A stretch of DNA of 60,844 nt from NCBI GenBank assembly GCA_022774505.1, contig JALFLW010000074.1, forward strand, positions 1-60,844, read 5' to 3'. The stretch is from Lachnospiraceae bacterium (lineage in GTDB: Bacteria > Bacillota > Clostridia > Lachnospirales > Lachnospiraceae). This document shows, in pieces, positions 17,794-26,271 of this stretch (within the stretch, counting starts at the first letter, position 1; every line of letters begins with the position of its first letter). The translations under genes were made by a program, and so were the position numbers. The notes below the pieces were generated by a model, which saw only the letters and a list, made by a program, of their open reading frames with translations, made no database searches and was not told the DNA's origin.

Positions 17794-18489
17794 ATGCAGA
17801 ATATTATAGTACTGGACGATGAGCAGGAGATCGCAGATCTTCTGGAAGTATATCTGACCAATGAGGGATATCAGGTATTTAAATTTTATCGGGCAGAGGG
17901 CGTGATGGAGTGTATTCGGGAGAATGAGATATCGCTGGCGATCCTTGACGTGATGCTGCCGGATATTGATGGTTTTCAGCTGTGCCGGATGATCAGGGAA
18001 AACTGGTATTTCCCAATCATCATGCTTACTGCAAAGGTGGAGGATGTGGATAAGATCACCGGTCTTACCGTGGGGGCGGATGATTATATTACAAAGCCGT
18101 TTAATCCACTGGAGGTCGTGGCGAGAGTCAAGGGACAGCTTCGCAGATCCCAGACCTATAATCCATCCATGACAGGACAGGAGGATGAGGAAACATATAA
18201 TATACGGGGGCTGGAGCTGACACCGAATATGCATACCTGTTATCTTTATGGAGAAAAGATCGATCTGCCGCCGATCGAATATGATATTTTGGTATATCTC
18301 TGCCGCCATCTGGGAAAGGTGGTATCGGCAGAGGAGCTTTTTGAGGCAGTCTGGGGGGAGAAATATCTCAATAGCAATAATACAGTCATGGCGCATATTG
18401 CCCGGATACGGGAGAAGCTTCATGAGAATGCAAGAGCACCGAAGTTTATCAAGACAGTCTGGGGTGTGGGTTATAAGATGGACCGCTAA
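17794..18489 (+). CDS. VanR-like response regulator
   Basis: A 231-residue OmpR-family regulator. The receiver domain has IIVLDDEQEIADLLEVYL at its start, the phospho-acceptor Asp in LAILDVMLPDIDG, MLTAKVE and the Lys in ITKPFNPLEVVARV. The winged helix ends IKTVWGVGYKMDR. The receiver sequence resembles VanR of glycopeptide-resistance operons. ATG at 17794 is preferred, with GGAG 6 bases upstream; the in-frame ATG at 17782 is very close to its GGGGGA. It pairs with the VanS-like kinase 72 bp downstream. No vanHAX-like genes are in the window, so the targets are unknown and may be general wall genes. Confidence 0.9.
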   Translation: MQNIIVLDDEQEIADLLEVYLTNEGYQVFKFYRAEGVMECIRENEISLAILDVMLPDIDGFQLCRMIRENWYFPIIMLTAKVEDVDKITGLTVGADDYITKPFNPLEVVARVKGQLRRSQTYNPSMTGQEDEETYNIRGLELTPNMHTCYLYGEKIDLPPIEYDILVYLCRHLGKVVSAEELFEAVWGEKYLNSNNTVMAHIARIREKLHENARAPKFIKTVWGVGYKMDR

Positions 18490-18560
18490 TATAGTACAGA
18501 CATATCAGTCGCTGATCATTCGGTGTATCGGTAAAATACGGAAAGGCACGGTTATTATTT

Positions 18561-19640
18561 ATGGAATGTGAAGTTCGTCAGCAGGTTGCCAGGCAGCTGG
18601 TAAAAGGATATCTTGTACATATGCTCGTATATATTGTAACGGTACTGGCACTTGTCGGGATTGCTTACCGTTGGTGCGGAAGCCAGATATGGTATCCGTG
18701 GGATGAGCTTTATCCATTGGTGCATTGGCTCCATGTCAATGTGGTTCCTGCTTTTTTATGTGTACTTCTGGTCGGATGTGTCGCCATTACCTGTGTCCAT
18801 TTCTATCAGATGGCACGTATGCTGGAGCTGGTAACGAAAGCGGTGGATGATCTGTATGCGAACCGGATCAACAGTGTGACGCTTCCGGCATCCCTGCAGG
18901 AGGTGGAGCGCAAATTGAACCAGATCATGATCGGGATCCGTGCCAGCCAGCAGGAGGCAAAGGATATAGAGCAGCGTAAAAACGACATGATCATATACAT
19001 GGCACATGATCTGAAGACACCGCTGACTTCTGTGATCGGTTATCTTACTTTGTTAAAGGATGAACCGGAGATATCTCAGGAGCTTCGTCAGAAGTATCTT
19101 GATATTGCATGGAACAAGGCTGGCCGTCTGGAGGATCTGGTAAATGAGTTTTTTGAATTGACCCGGATGAATTTTGCACATATGAGCCTGAACTGCAGCA
19201 TGGTCAATATGTCTATGATGGTGGAGCAGATCATGTACGAATTTAAACCTCTTTTGGCAGAGAAGGGCATGGATTATGAACTGGAAACAGAACCGGAGAT
19301 TATGGTATACTGTGATATAGAGAAAATGCAGCGGGTTTTTGATAATCTGCTGAAAAATGCGATAAATTATGGTTATCCGGATAGCAAGATCCATATTTAT
19401 CTGGACAAAAACGGAGAAAAGGGAATGAGGCTTATTGTCCAAAATCATGGACAGACTATCCCGGCAGAGAAGCTGAGCTATCTTTTTGAACAGTTTTTCC
19501 GGCTGGATAGTTCCAGAGATTCCCAGACAGGAGGCACCGGTCTGGGGCTTGCTATTGCCAAGCAGATCGTGGAGCTGCATGGGGGGGAGATTTCCTGTGA
19601 AAGCTCGAATGAGACGATCATATTTATCGTAGAATTATAG
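18561..19640 (+). CDS. VanS-like sensor histidine kinase
   Basis: A 359-residue kinase with two membrane helices (about 19-40 and 67-92) flanking a short external loop of about 30 residues, then a linker and the dimerisation domain. The His motif [19 protein letters not shown] (about 149-167) and the [14 protein letters not shown] helix closely resemble VanS kinases. The catalytic domain has LLKNAINYG, a degenerate G1 region (VQNHGQTIP) and [14 protein letters not shown]. The ribosome site is weak (AAAGG about 14 bases upstream). Only 22 bp separate it from the pentose kinase gene, so some read-through is possible. It probably senses a wall-active agent; the ligand is not predictable. Confidence 0.9.
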   Translation: MECEVRQQVARQLVKGYLVHMLVYIVTVLALVGIAYRWCGSQIWYPWDELYPLVHWLHVNVVPAFLCVLLVGCVAITCVHFYQMARMLELVTKAVDDLYANRINSVTLPASLQEVERKLNQIMIGIRASQQEAKDIEQRKNDMIIYMAHDLKTPLTSVIGYLTLLKDEPEISQELRQKYLDIAWNKAGRLEDLVNEFFELTRMNFAHMSLNCSMVNMSMMVEQIMYEFKPLLAEKGMDYELETEPEIMVYCDIEKMQRVFDNLLKNAINYGYPDSKIHIYLDKNGEKGMRLIVQNHGQTIPAEKLSYLFEQFFRLDSSRDSQTGGTGLGLAIAKQIVELHGGEISCESSNETIIFIVEL

Positions 19641-19662
19641 ACAATGCGGAGGAGATATTGCT

Positions 19663-21249
19663 ATGAATGGAAAAGAAAGTATTGTAAATGGAAAGGCAGC
19701 ACTTGGTATAGAGTTTGGGTCAACAAGGATCAAGGCGGTTCTTGTGGATGAGAATTGTGAAACTCTGGCTGTAGGATCCTATCAGTGGGAGAACCAGCTG
19801 GCAGATGGTGTCTGGACATACAGCCTGGATGCGATACATACAGGACTGCAGGAGTGCTATAAGGCATTGGCAGAGAAGGTGCAGAAGCAATATGGTGTGC
19901 CACTGAAAAAACTGGCATCAATGGGGATCAGTGCGATGATGCATGGTTATATGGCATTTAATGCGGAGGATGAATTGCTTGTTCCATTCCGGACATGGCG
20001 CAATACGATGACAGAAGAGGCAGCCGCAAAGCTGACGCAGGCGTTTCAGTTGAATGTACCGGAGAGATACAGCATATCTCATTTGTATCAGGCGGTATTA
20101 AAGAAAGAAGAGCATGTAAAAGATATCACATTTTTTACAACACTTGCCGGCTATATTCATTGGCAGCTGACCGGAGAGAAGGTACTGGGAGTAGGGGATG
20201 CATCCGGTATGTTTCCGATTGACTGTGGCACAAAGGACTACGATCGGGAAAAGCTTGCCCGATTTGACAAAATGATCGAGGAATATCATTTCCCATGGAC
20301 TCTGAAAGAGATCCTTCCGAAATCCCTGACTGCAGGGGCGAAGGCAGGAGTGCTGACCGAAGAGGGTGCAAGGCTGCTGGATCCTTCCGGTAATCTGGAA
20401 GCCGGCGTGCCGATGTGTCCGCCGGAGGGAGATGCGGGAACGGGAATGGTTGCCACGAACAGTGTCAAGGTGCGTACCGGAAATGTTTCGGCAGGGACGT
20501 CTGTCTTTGCGATGATCGTTATGGAAAAGGAGCTTGAGAAGCTCCATACAGAGATCGATCTGGTCACTACCCCGGCAGGTGATCCGGTGGCAATGGTACA
20601 TTGCAATAACTGCACTTCGGATATCAATACCTGGGTAGATCTGTTTGGAGAGTTTGCAGAAAACATGGGGATCAGGGTTGATAAGGGAGAGCTGTACCGT
20701 ATGCTTTTTACAAAGGCACTGGAGGGAGAGCCGGATTGTGGCGGACTGCTTTCTTATAATTATTTCTCCGGAGAGAGCATTACGGGATTTGATGAAGGAC
20801 GGCCATTGTTTGTGCGTCATGCCAATGACAAAGTCAGTCTCGCTAATTTTATGAGAGTTCATCTTTTTACGGCACTGGGGGCTCTGAAAAATGGGCTGGA
20901 CATCCTGCTTAAGGAGGAGAATGTGCCGGTAGATAAGATATATGGACACGGTGGTTTTTTTGCCGTGCCGGTGGCAGGACAAAAGATTATGGCAGCAGCC
21001 ATGAATACACCGGTGTCTGTCATGGATACGGCCGGTGAGGGCGGTGCCTGGGGGATTGCCGTACTGGCACAGTATCTGATAAAAGGACAGGGAAAGGATC
21101 TGGCAGATTATCTGGATCAGGAGGTATTTGCCGGACAGACCGGGACAACACTGGAACCGGATGCAGCGGATGTGCAGGGCTTTGATGATTTTCTGGTGCG
21201 TTACAACAGAGGCCTTGCTATTGAACGTGCGGCAGTGGAAAATATATAA
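19663..21249 (+). CDS. FGGY carbohydrate kinase, probable ribulokinase-like
   Basis: A 528-residue sugar kinase of the FGGY family. The N-terminal ATPase lobe begins with [17 protein letters not shown], and the second lobe holds [16 protein letters not shown] and the glycine-rich [16 protein letters not shown] and [15 protein letters not shown]. Length suits L-ribulokinase or L-xylulose-type kinases. The gene directly downstream encodes an L-ribulose-5-phosphate 4-epimerase, which supports phosphorylation of L-ribulose on the arabinose route into the pentose phosphate pathway. The isomerase araA is not in the window. GGAGGAG lies 8 bases upstream of the ATG. Exact sugar specificity remains inferred. 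Confidence 0.85.
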   Translation: MNGKESIVNGKAALGIEFGSTRIKAVLVDENCETLAVGSYQWENQLADGVWTYSLDAIHTGLQECYKALAEKVQKQYGVPLKKLASMGISAMMHGYMAFNAEDELLVPFRTWRNTMTEEAAAKLTQAFQLNVPERYSISHLYQAVLKKEEHVKDITFFTTLAGYIHWQLTGEKVLGVGDASGMFPIDCGTKDYDREKLARFDKMIEEYHFPWTLKEILPKSLTAGAKAGVLTEEGARLLDPSGNLEAGVPMCPPEGDAGTGMVATNSVKVRTGNVSAGTSVFAMIVMEKELEKLHTEIDLVTTPAGDPVAMVHCNNCTSDINTWVDLFGEFAENMGIRVDKGELYRMLFTKALEGEPDCGGLLSYNYFSGESITGFDEGRPLFVRHANDKVSLANFMRVHLFTALGALKNGLDILLKEENVPVDKIYGHGGFFAVPVAGQKIMAAAMNTPVSVMDTAGEGGAWGIAVLAQYLIKGQGKDLADYLDQEVFAGQTGTTLEPDAADVQGFDDFLVRYNRGLAIERAAVENI

Positions 21250-21276
21250 AAGAATTATCAGGAAAGAGGGACAGAT

Positions 21277-21969
21277 ATGTTAGATGAGTTAAAACAGCAG
21301 GTATACGAGGCAAATATGGAGCTTCCGAAGCGTGGATTGATCACATACACCTGGGGGAATGTCAGTGGTATTGACAGAGAGAGCGGTTACTTTGTGATCA
21401 AGCCAAGCGGAGTTGATTATGATAAGCTGAAACCGGAGGACATGGTAGTGATGGATCTGGGCGGAAACCGGATCGAGGGAAAGTATAAGCCATCCTCTGA
21501 TACACCGACGCATCTGGAGCTTTATAAGAAGTATCCGGAGATCGGCGGTGTGGTACATACCCATTCACCGGAGGCAACCTCCTGGGCGCAGGCAGGACGT
21601 TCTATTCCATTGTATGGAACGACACATGCAGACTACTTCTTTGGAGAGATCCCATGTGCCAGAAGTCTGACACCGGAGGAGATCGATACAGCTTATGAGA
21701 AGAATACAGGTCTGGTGATCATAGAGACATTTGAAGAGCGCGGGCTCAATCCTATGCATACACCGGGGGTTCTCTGCAAAAACCATGGACCGTTTACCTG
21801 GGGCAAGGATGCGGCAGAGGCAGTACACAATGCGGTAGTACTGGAAGAAGTCGCAAAGATGGCAACGAAAACGGAGCTGATCAATCCGAAGGTGCAGCCG
21901 GCACCGAACAGCATCCGTGATAAACATTTCTATCGGAAACACGGAGCAAATGCGTATTATGGGCAGTGA
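21277..21969 (+). CDS. araD: L-ribulose-5-phosphate 4-epimerase
   Basis: A 230-residue class II aldolase-like enzyme converting L-ribulose 5-phosphate to D-xylulose 5-phosphate. Features are the N-terminal [15 protein letters not shown], substrate-phosphate binding [10 protein letters not shown], the zinc-ligand pair in [16 protein letters not shown] (about 95-97), the acidic [12 protein letters not shown] segment and the third His in [10 protein letters not shown] (about 170). Length is normal for AraD. It is 27 bp after the FGGY kinase with its own AGGAAAGAGGG ribosome site, so the two form an operon closed by the terminator at 21990. Confidence 0.93.
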   Translation: MLDELKQQVYEANMELPKRGLITYTWGNVSGIDRESGYFVIKPSGVDYDKLKPEDMVVMDLGGNRIEGKYKPSSDTPTHLELYKKYPEIGGVVHTHSPEATSWAQAGRSIPLYGTTHADYFFGEIPCARSLTPEEIDTAYEKNTGLVIIETFEERGLNPMHTPGVLCKNHGPFTWGKDAAEAVHNAVVLEEVAKMATKTELINPKVQPAPNSIRDKHFYRKHGANAYYGQ

Positions 21970-21989
21970 AACAGCCTGTTATAATTAGA

Positions 21990-22024
21990 AAGGCGGATGG
22001 AATTACTCCATCTGCCTTATTTTA
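21990..22024 (+). terminator. Terminator of the pentose operon
   Basis: A 12-bp stem with one G-T pair (AAGGCGGATGGA with TCCATCTGCCTT), loop ATTAC, then ATTTTAG. It follows araD by 20 bp. Confidence 0.85.
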
Positions 22025-22098
22025 GTATATAGGAAAATGCTCGTAGCGTAGAGGAAAGCCAGAGTGCAAAACGCTCACTGGTTTTGCACTTTTTTATG
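22023..22098 (+). repeat. Terminator-associated repeat, copy 1
   Basis: The stretch TATATAGGAAAATGCTCGTA plus GTAGAGGAAAGCC, followed by a stem-loop (AGTGCAAAAC at 22063-22072, GTTTTGCACT at 22081-22090) and TTTTTT. A related block occurs at 46141-46230. Each lies just after an intrinsic terminator and before a convergent minus-strand gene. The hairpin overlaps the last codons and stop of the MATE gene. Confidence 0.75.
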
Positions 22099-23418
22099 GA
22101 AAAGAAATGCGGATAGGACAGCAGTGAGTGCCTCCGCGATCCAGAAAGCATGCCATACTCCCGTGGCACCGAGAAAACGGCTTGCTGCGAAAGCGATAGG
22201 AGTGATCAGGACTGCGTAGCGGCACAGAGAGATGATCAGGGAAGATATACCCCGGCCAAGTGCTTCAAAGGCACCCGAGGCTGTGACAGAGATTGAGGAG
22301 GTGACAAATCCCGCACTGATGATCCGGAGAGCCAGAGCACCGGAACGCAGTGTAGACGGATTCTTTGTAAAAAGTCCCATGAGCTGTTCCGGAATCGTCA
22401 GGCACAAAAGCATGCCACCCAACATGATCAGGCAGACAATGAACCAGGCGTTTTTGAAAATGCTGCGTACCCTTTTGTATTCTCCGGCACCATAATTATA
22501 ACTCAAGAGTGGTCTCATCCCCTGTATCACACCATTGGCAGTCAGATAAAGAAATGTCTGCAGTTTATAATATACACCAAGGATAAAGACATAGGTCAGG
22601 GAATACGCAGTGAGGATCACATTTAAAGAGGAGATCAGAAGCGATGGCAGAGCCAGATTGAGAGCTGCAGGGATGCCGATGGAATACAGTTTATGGCAGA
22701 TCTGCCTGTCCGGGCGTACGCAGTCTTTACGGATACGGACAGACAGAGGGCGGCAGAAATAAATGATTACATAGGATAATGCACTGATAGTCTGGCCGAG
22801 ACCTGTGGCGATGGCAGCCCCTTCAATCTCAAGACGCGGAAATGGACCAAGTCCGAATATAAGGATAGGATCGAGAATGATATTTACAATGCAGCCGATC
22901 ATCATACAGATCATAGAAACTGCCATGCGTCCCACTGCCTGAAAGACCTTTTCAAAGACCAGCTCCCAGGCAAACATTACGGAGAAAGCAAACACGATGC
23001 AGGAGTAGTGCAGACCGAGTTCGACCGTGGTTTTGTCTGATGTAAACATATTCAAAAAAGGCCGGATCGTAAGCAGGCATACGATCATTAAGAAAATGCC
23101 GTGAACGGTACTCAGGATGACTCCCTGGGTCGCTGCCTGATCTGCCTTTTTCTGATCATTGGCTCCCAGATAAAAGGAAATTACGGCATTGATGCCGACG
23201 CCAAAACCGATCATAACAGCATTGATGAGATTTTGCATTGGAAATACCAGTGCCAGAGCTTTCATAGCGTCCTCGCTGATCCGTGCCACAAAAAAGCTGT
23301 CCACAATATTGTACAGAGAATTTACAAGCATAGAAATGACCATGGGAAGTGCCATGGTTAGCAGCAGCCGGAGGACCGGCTGTGTTTTCATATAAGTCTG
23401 ATCAGTGTTTTTCGTCAT
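22075..23418 (-). CDS. MATE-family multidrug exporter
   Basis: A 447-residue membrane protein with about 12 hydrophobic segments in two homologous halves, as in MATE sodium- or proton-driven drug exporters. The N-terminal half has LTMALPMVISMLVNSLYNIVD and GVGINAVISFYLGA; the second half has GIPAALNLALPSLLISSLNV and GMRPLLSYNYGAGEYKRV. A strong AGGAAAGGAAG site precedes the ATG. The gene has a consensus promoter and a leader ORF with an embedded terminator upstream (23402-23596), suggesting drug-inducible attenuation. Its last codons (HKKVQNQ) are encoded by a repeat hairpin. Confidence 0.93.
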   Translation of the reverse strand: MTKNTDQTYMKTQPVLRLLLTMALPMVISMLVNSLYNIVDSFFVARISEDAMKALALVFPMQNLINAVMIGFGVGINAVISFYLGANDQKKADQAATQGVILSTVHGIFLMIVCLLTIRPFLNMFTSDKTTVELGLHYSCIVFAFSVMFAWELVFEKVFQAVGRMAVSMICMMIGCIVNIILDPILIFGLGPFPRLEIEGAAIATGLGQTISALSYVIIYFCRPLSVRIRKDCVRPDRQICHKLYSIGIPAALNLALPSLLISSLNVILTAYSLTYVFILGVYYKLQTFLYLTANGVIQGMRPLLSYNYGAGEYKRVRSIFKNAWFIVCLIMLGGMLLCLTIPEQLMGLFTKNPSTLRSGALALRIISAGFVTSSISVTASGAFEALGRGISSLIISLCRYAVLITPIAFAASRFLGATGVWHAFWIAEALTAVLSAFLFHKKVQNQ

Positions 23419-23548
23419 GATCTTTCTTCCTTTCCTGTGAAATCAAAAAACAGTGCGGGTATTTTTCTGTGAACAAAAAATGCCACATGACCAAATGGCC
23501 ATGCGGCGAAAAGTAAATGTGTCCAGATACATTTAGAAAAATCCACAT
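23402..23548 (-). CDS. Leader peptide of the MATE gene (48 aa)
   Basis: A 48-codon ORF beginning ATG TGG ATT about 12 bases after the predicted transcription start and ending 17 bases inside the MATE gene in another frame. The codons for SPHGHLVMWHF are the terminator hairpin itself, so a ribosome translating or stalled here would prevent the hairpin from folding. There is no clear ribosome site at its ATG, which fits a near-leaderless start but lowers certainty. The peptide is rich in His, Phe and Trp. A role as a translated attenuator responding to ribosome-targeting drugs is inferred from architecture. Confidence 0.6.
   Translation of the reverse strand: MWIFLNVSGHIYFSPHGHLVMWHFLFTEKYPHCFLISQERKKDHDEKH
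23475..23507 (-). terminator. Attenuator hairpin in the MATE leader
   Basis: On the minus strand GCCGCATGGCC, loop ATTT, GGTCATGTGGC (11 bp with two G-U pairs) then ATTTTTT. It lies between promoter and MATE start, so by default it should stop transcription before the gene. Confidence 0.8.
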
Positions 23549-23567
23549 AAGTTTTAGAACGGATTTT

Positions 23568-23596
23568 ATACTAACATAAGGAATGGAAAATGTCAA
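23568..23596 (-). promoter_or_regulatory. Vegetative promoter of the MATE gene
   Basis: On the minus strand, a consensus -35 TTGACA (23596-23591), a 17-bp spacer and -10 TAGTAT (23573-23568). The predicted start is near 23560, which gives a leader of about 140 bases. Confidence 0.75.
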
Positions 23597-23634
23597 AAAT
23601 ATTTTTTTGAAAATTTTGAAAAAACTGAAGGTTT

Positions 23635-23662
23635 TTGTCAAATTCTCTCGTTTATATATAAT
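23635..23662 (+). promoter_or_regulatory. Vegetative promoter of the first sigma operon
   Basis: -35 TTGTCA (23635-23640), 16-bp spacer, -10 TATAAT (23657-23662). It is 30 bp before the TTG start at 23692 and divergent from the MATE promoter. The housekeeping form suggests basal expression of the sigma gene. Confidence 0.7.
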
Positions 23663-23691
23663 GAGAGGGATGAGAAAGGAGGTGATGAGAC

Positions 23692-24216
23692 TTGACGGAC
23701 AATTCCATACAGACAGCGCAGCTGGAAAGGGCTTTGGAAAAATACGAGAGGCTGATCTTTTCCATCTGCTATCGTATGGTGGGTGATTATTTTGAGGCGC
23801 AGGATGCGACACAGGAAACATTTCTTACATATTACAAGGTTCTGGATCGTTTTGATGGGACGAATGAAAAAGCATTTTTGACAAAGATTGCGACGAATAA
23901 ATGTCTGGACTTTTTGAAACGAAAGGGGAATAAAGAAATGCCTTCGGAGTCAGAGGTGCTCGAAAGCAGGGCCGGGACGGTTTCATCACCGGAGGAAAGA
24001 CTTCTGGAGGAGGAAGTAAAGGAGGAGCTTGCGAGAGCTTGCCGTGATCTGAAACCTCCATACGGGCAGATTGCCTATGAATTTTATTGCTGCGACAAAA
24101 CCGCACGGGAGATCGCAGAGCACAAGGGGATCAAACTAAAGACAGTACAGACACAGGTTTTAAGAGCAAAGAAAATGCTTCAGAAAAAACTGAGGCCAAA
24201 GATCATCAGACCATGA
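23692..24216 (+). CDS. ECF-type RNA polymerase sigma factor (first of three)
   Basis: A 174-residue sigma-70-family factor with only regions 2 and 4, as in ECF sigmas. Region 2 runs about 15-85 (YERLIFSICYRMVGDYFEAQDATQETF, with the promoter-melting segment KAFLTKIATNKCLDFLKRK). Region 4 runs about 110-170 with the helix-turn-helix TAREIAEHKGIKLKTVQTQVLRAK. The start is TTG, preceded by an ideal AAAGGAGGTGAT site. A zinc-type anti-sigma gene follows after 13 bp and two small membrane-protein genes after that, so the four form an operon for an envelope response. The target promoter sequence is unknown. Confidence 0.92.
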   Translation: MTDNSIQTAQLERALEKYERLIFSICYRMVGDYFEAQDATQETFLTYYKVLDRFDGTNEKAFLTKIATNKCLDFLKRKGNKEMPSESEVLESRAGTVSSPEERLLEEEVKEELARACRDLKPPYGQIAYEFYCCDKTAREIAEHKGIKLKTVQTQVLRAKKMLQKKLRPKIIRP

Positions 24217-24229
24217 AAGGGGGCACATT

Positions 24230-24769
24230 ATGGCACATATTACAGAGCAGCAGATCACGAAATATTATCAGCATCAGCTGACTGCCGGAGAAGAAATGGA
24301 ATTATTGCAGCATGCGGCACAGTGCGAATACTGTGCCGGCAGACTGGCGGCAGGACTCCCGGAGGTGGAAATGATATCGCTGCCAAGGGGAGTAACAGCA
24401 GGGATTTTGGAAAAAGCAGCAAAGATCCCTGACCGGAGGCAAAAGCAGAGGGAATATTACCGGTATTGTACCAGAGTGGCACTGGGAGTCTGTATGGCAC
24501 TGGGAATTATGGTGACAGTGAATTTTCAGGGAGACCGGGGGCTGCCGATAATGGCACAGCCACATATCATTTCCGGCTTGGATACATCAGGTTCTAAGTG
24601 CGATCCGGAGAAGATCATATCAAAACAAGACTCCGGGAAGCTTGCTTATCAACAGGAATTAGCGGAGGAAAAGCAGAAACAGAAGGAGAAGAGAGAAAAG
24701 TTTGTAGAAAAAAAACAGCAGGAAAGTAAACGGAAAATCAGTAATTGGTTTTTGAAAAAGAAGAAATAG
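24230..24769 (+). CDS. Zinc-type anti-sigma factor
   Basis: A 179-residue protein. The N-terminus holds the anti-sigma zinc motif H-x3-C-x2-C in LLQHAAQCEYCAGRL (about residues 25-39), which in this family clamps the partner sigma factor. One membrane helix follows (about 83-99, VALGVCMALGIMVTVNF). The C-terminal part is external, very rich in Lys, Glu and Gln and probably helical, ending NWFLKKKK. The partner should be the sigma factor encoded 13 bp upstream. GGGGG lies 8 bases before the ATG. The signal that releases the sigma factor is not evident. Confidence 0.85.
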   Translation: MAHITEQQITKYYQHQLTAGEEMELLQHAAQCEYCAGRLAAGLPEVEMISLPRGVTAGILEKAAKIPDRRQKQREYYRYCTRVALGVCMALGIMVTVNFQGDRGLPIMAQPHIISGLDTSGSKCDPEKIISKQDSGKLAYQQELAEEKQKQKEKREKFVEKKQQESKRKISNWFLKKKK

Positions 24770-24816
24770 AGGTATTTGATATTAAATTTTAAATATGAGA
24801 AATTAGGAGGATCATT

Positions 24817-25368
24817 ATGAAACGAAAAAGAGGACCATTTATGACATTTATTCTATCTTGTATTCCGGGAGCAGGCCAGATGTATCTGGGATTTTTTAAG
24901 GAGGGTGTCAGTCTGATGCTGCTGTTTATCGGAGTTATGGTAGTATCAAACTGGCTGTATGTGGAGGTGCTTGGTTTGCTGGCGATCGTTGTCTGGTTTT
25001 ATGCATTTTTTGACGCAATGAACAAAAATTCCATGCCGGATGAGGAATTTGTGGCATTGGAGGATCATTATGTATTGCTGGAAAATGTACAGGAGCTGCC
25101 AAAATTATCTGCGGGTAAAGGAAGAAAATTTGCAGCGGTATTTTTGATCTTATTCGGAATTTATCTGCTGGGAAATGATGTAGTGGCGATTATGGCACAA
25201 TGTGGCATTTACCTTTCCTATGAGGTCAGCCAGATCCTGACCCGTTATATTCCACAGATGTTGATCGCATTTCTGATCATTGGCCTTGGTATTAAAATGA
25301 TCCTTGGCAAAAAATCAGATCTGCGGGATGATGATGAAAAATATCTGGAAGGGAGAGAGAAGGAATGA
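24817..25368 (+). CDS. TM2-like small membrane protein
   Basis: A 183-residue membrane protein with about five hydrophobic stretches (near 10-25, 30-45, 48-65, 105-125 and 145-160). The first half has the TM2-domain pattern FILSCIPGAGQMYLGFFKEGV, the last pair resembles DUF5668-type hairpins. Function unknown. It is the third gene of the first sigma operon with an AGGAGG ribosome site. Its stop overlaps the ATG of the next gene (ATGA at 25365), so both products are made together and may interact. Confidence 0.8.
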   Translation: MKRKRGPFMTFILSCIPGAGQMYLGFFKEGVSLMLLFIGVMVVSNWLYVEVLGLLAIVVWFYAFFDAMNKNSMPDEEFVALEDHYVLLENVQELPKLSAGKGRKFAAVFLILFGIYLLGNDVVAIMAQCGIYLSYEVSQILTRYIPQMLIAFLIIGLGIKMILGKKSDLRDDDEKYLEGREKE

Positions 25369-25670
25369 GAGAACGCAGGATTGGAACAATTACCATGGGA
25401 GTCTGTCTGATAATATTTGGTGTACTGTTTTTGGTGCATATCTTCGGAGGATTTTTAAACTATGAATTAATCTTTCATTTGTGGCCGTTGATCTTGATCG
25501 GTCTGGGGATAGAAATATTATTTTATACCTGTCTGGCATCAGACAAAGCAGGAAAATATGATTTTGCTGCGATCATTGTTTTATTTCTTTTGATAGGATT
25601 CTCCCTGTGCATGGCAGGAGCAGACTGGCTCATTACAAATGTGCCGCAGGACGTATGGTTTCATTGGTGA
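25365..25670 (+). CDS. LiaF/DUF5668-like membrane protein
   Basis: A 101-residue protein with three or four membrane helices (about 7-27, 34-54, 66-86). The first two form the pattern GVCLIIFGVLFLVHI then LIFHLWPLILIGLGIEIL, which resembles the membrane part of LiaF/DUF5668 proteins from cell-envelope stress systems. No soluble LiaF C-domain is present. It is translationally coupled to the preceding gene and is the last gene of the first sigma operon. A role in sensing or buffering membrane stress is inferred. Confidence 0.75.
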   Translation: MRERRIGTITMGVCLIIFGVLFLVHIFGGFLNYELIFHLWPLILIGLGIEILFYTCLASDKAGKYDFAAIIVLFLLIGFSLCMAGADWLITNVPQDVWFHW

Positions 25671-25674
25671 AATT

Positions 25675-25712
25675 AAATTTTTGCTGTAACGGTCAATAAA
25701 ATGATTCCGTTT
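25675..25712 (+). promoter_or_regulatory. Candidate ECF promoter of the second sigma operon
   Basis: The box AAATTTTTGCTGTAACGG (25675-25692) holds a -35-like TGTAAC, followed after 16 bp by CCGTTT (25707-25712) as a possible -10. It would give a start near 25719, about 58 bases before the TTG start. The box recurs at 27691 with a single change, on the far side of this sigma/anti-sigma pair. Autoregulation is inferred. Confidence 0.5.
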
Positions 25713-25776
25713 TTGGATAGAAAGGAAAGTTGAATCGTATATAGAGTGAAAAACAAAGGAAAGGGGGAACAAAAGA

Positions 25777-26271
25777 TTGCGTGAGTGGACAAAAGAATAT
25801 TTTCACGAGTTGTATGAGGAACACAGTGCCATGGCATACAGACTTTGCATGTTGTATTTGAAAAACGAGAGCGATGCAAAGGATGCTCTTCAGGATCTTT
25901 TTCTCAAATTGTGGGAAAAGAAACCAAAGTTTAAGAATAAAGATCATGCAAAGGCATGGATCATCCGGGCAGCAAAGCATAGGTGTCTGGATGTCCTGAA
26001 AAGCAGCTGGCACAAGAAAAGGAATGTTTATGAGCCGGACCGGCAGCAAGTGGCAGATGAAACAGAAAAAGAGGACAGTCTTTTGGATCAAATTCAAAAA
26101 CTGCCGCAAAAGTACAGAGAAGTGCTGTATTTATACTATTATGAAGAATATTCGGTAAAAGAAATCAGCAATCTGATGGTCAGAAAGGAAAGTACGATTC
26201 AATCCAGACTGGCGGCGGCAAGGCAAAAATTAAAGAATATATTGGAAGAAAGTGAGGGGGATCCAATATGA
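25777..26271 (+). CDS. ECF-type sigma factor (second of three)
   Basis: A 164-residue sigma factor with regions 2 and 4 only. Region 2 (about 10-80) reads YEEHSAMAYRLCMLYLKNE then DAKDALQDLFLKLWEK, with AKAWIIRAAKHRCLDVLKS for promoter opening. Region 4 (about 105-160) has LPQKYREVLYLYYYEEYSVKE and the recognition helix RKESTIQSRLAAARQKLK. The start is TTG with AAAGGGGGAA upstream. The stop overlaps the ATG of the anti-sigma gene (26268), so the pair is translationally coupled. A box with TGTAAC lies upstream and is repeated downstream near the serpin gene. Confidence 0.92.
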   Translation: MREWTKEYFHELYEEHSAMAYRLCMLYLKNESDAKDALQDLFLKLWEKKPKFKNKDHAKAWIIRAAKHRCLDVLKSSWHKKRNVYEPDRQQVADETEKEDSLLDQIQKLPQKYREVLYLYYYEEYSVKEISNLMVRKESTIQSRLAAARQKLKNILEESEGDPI

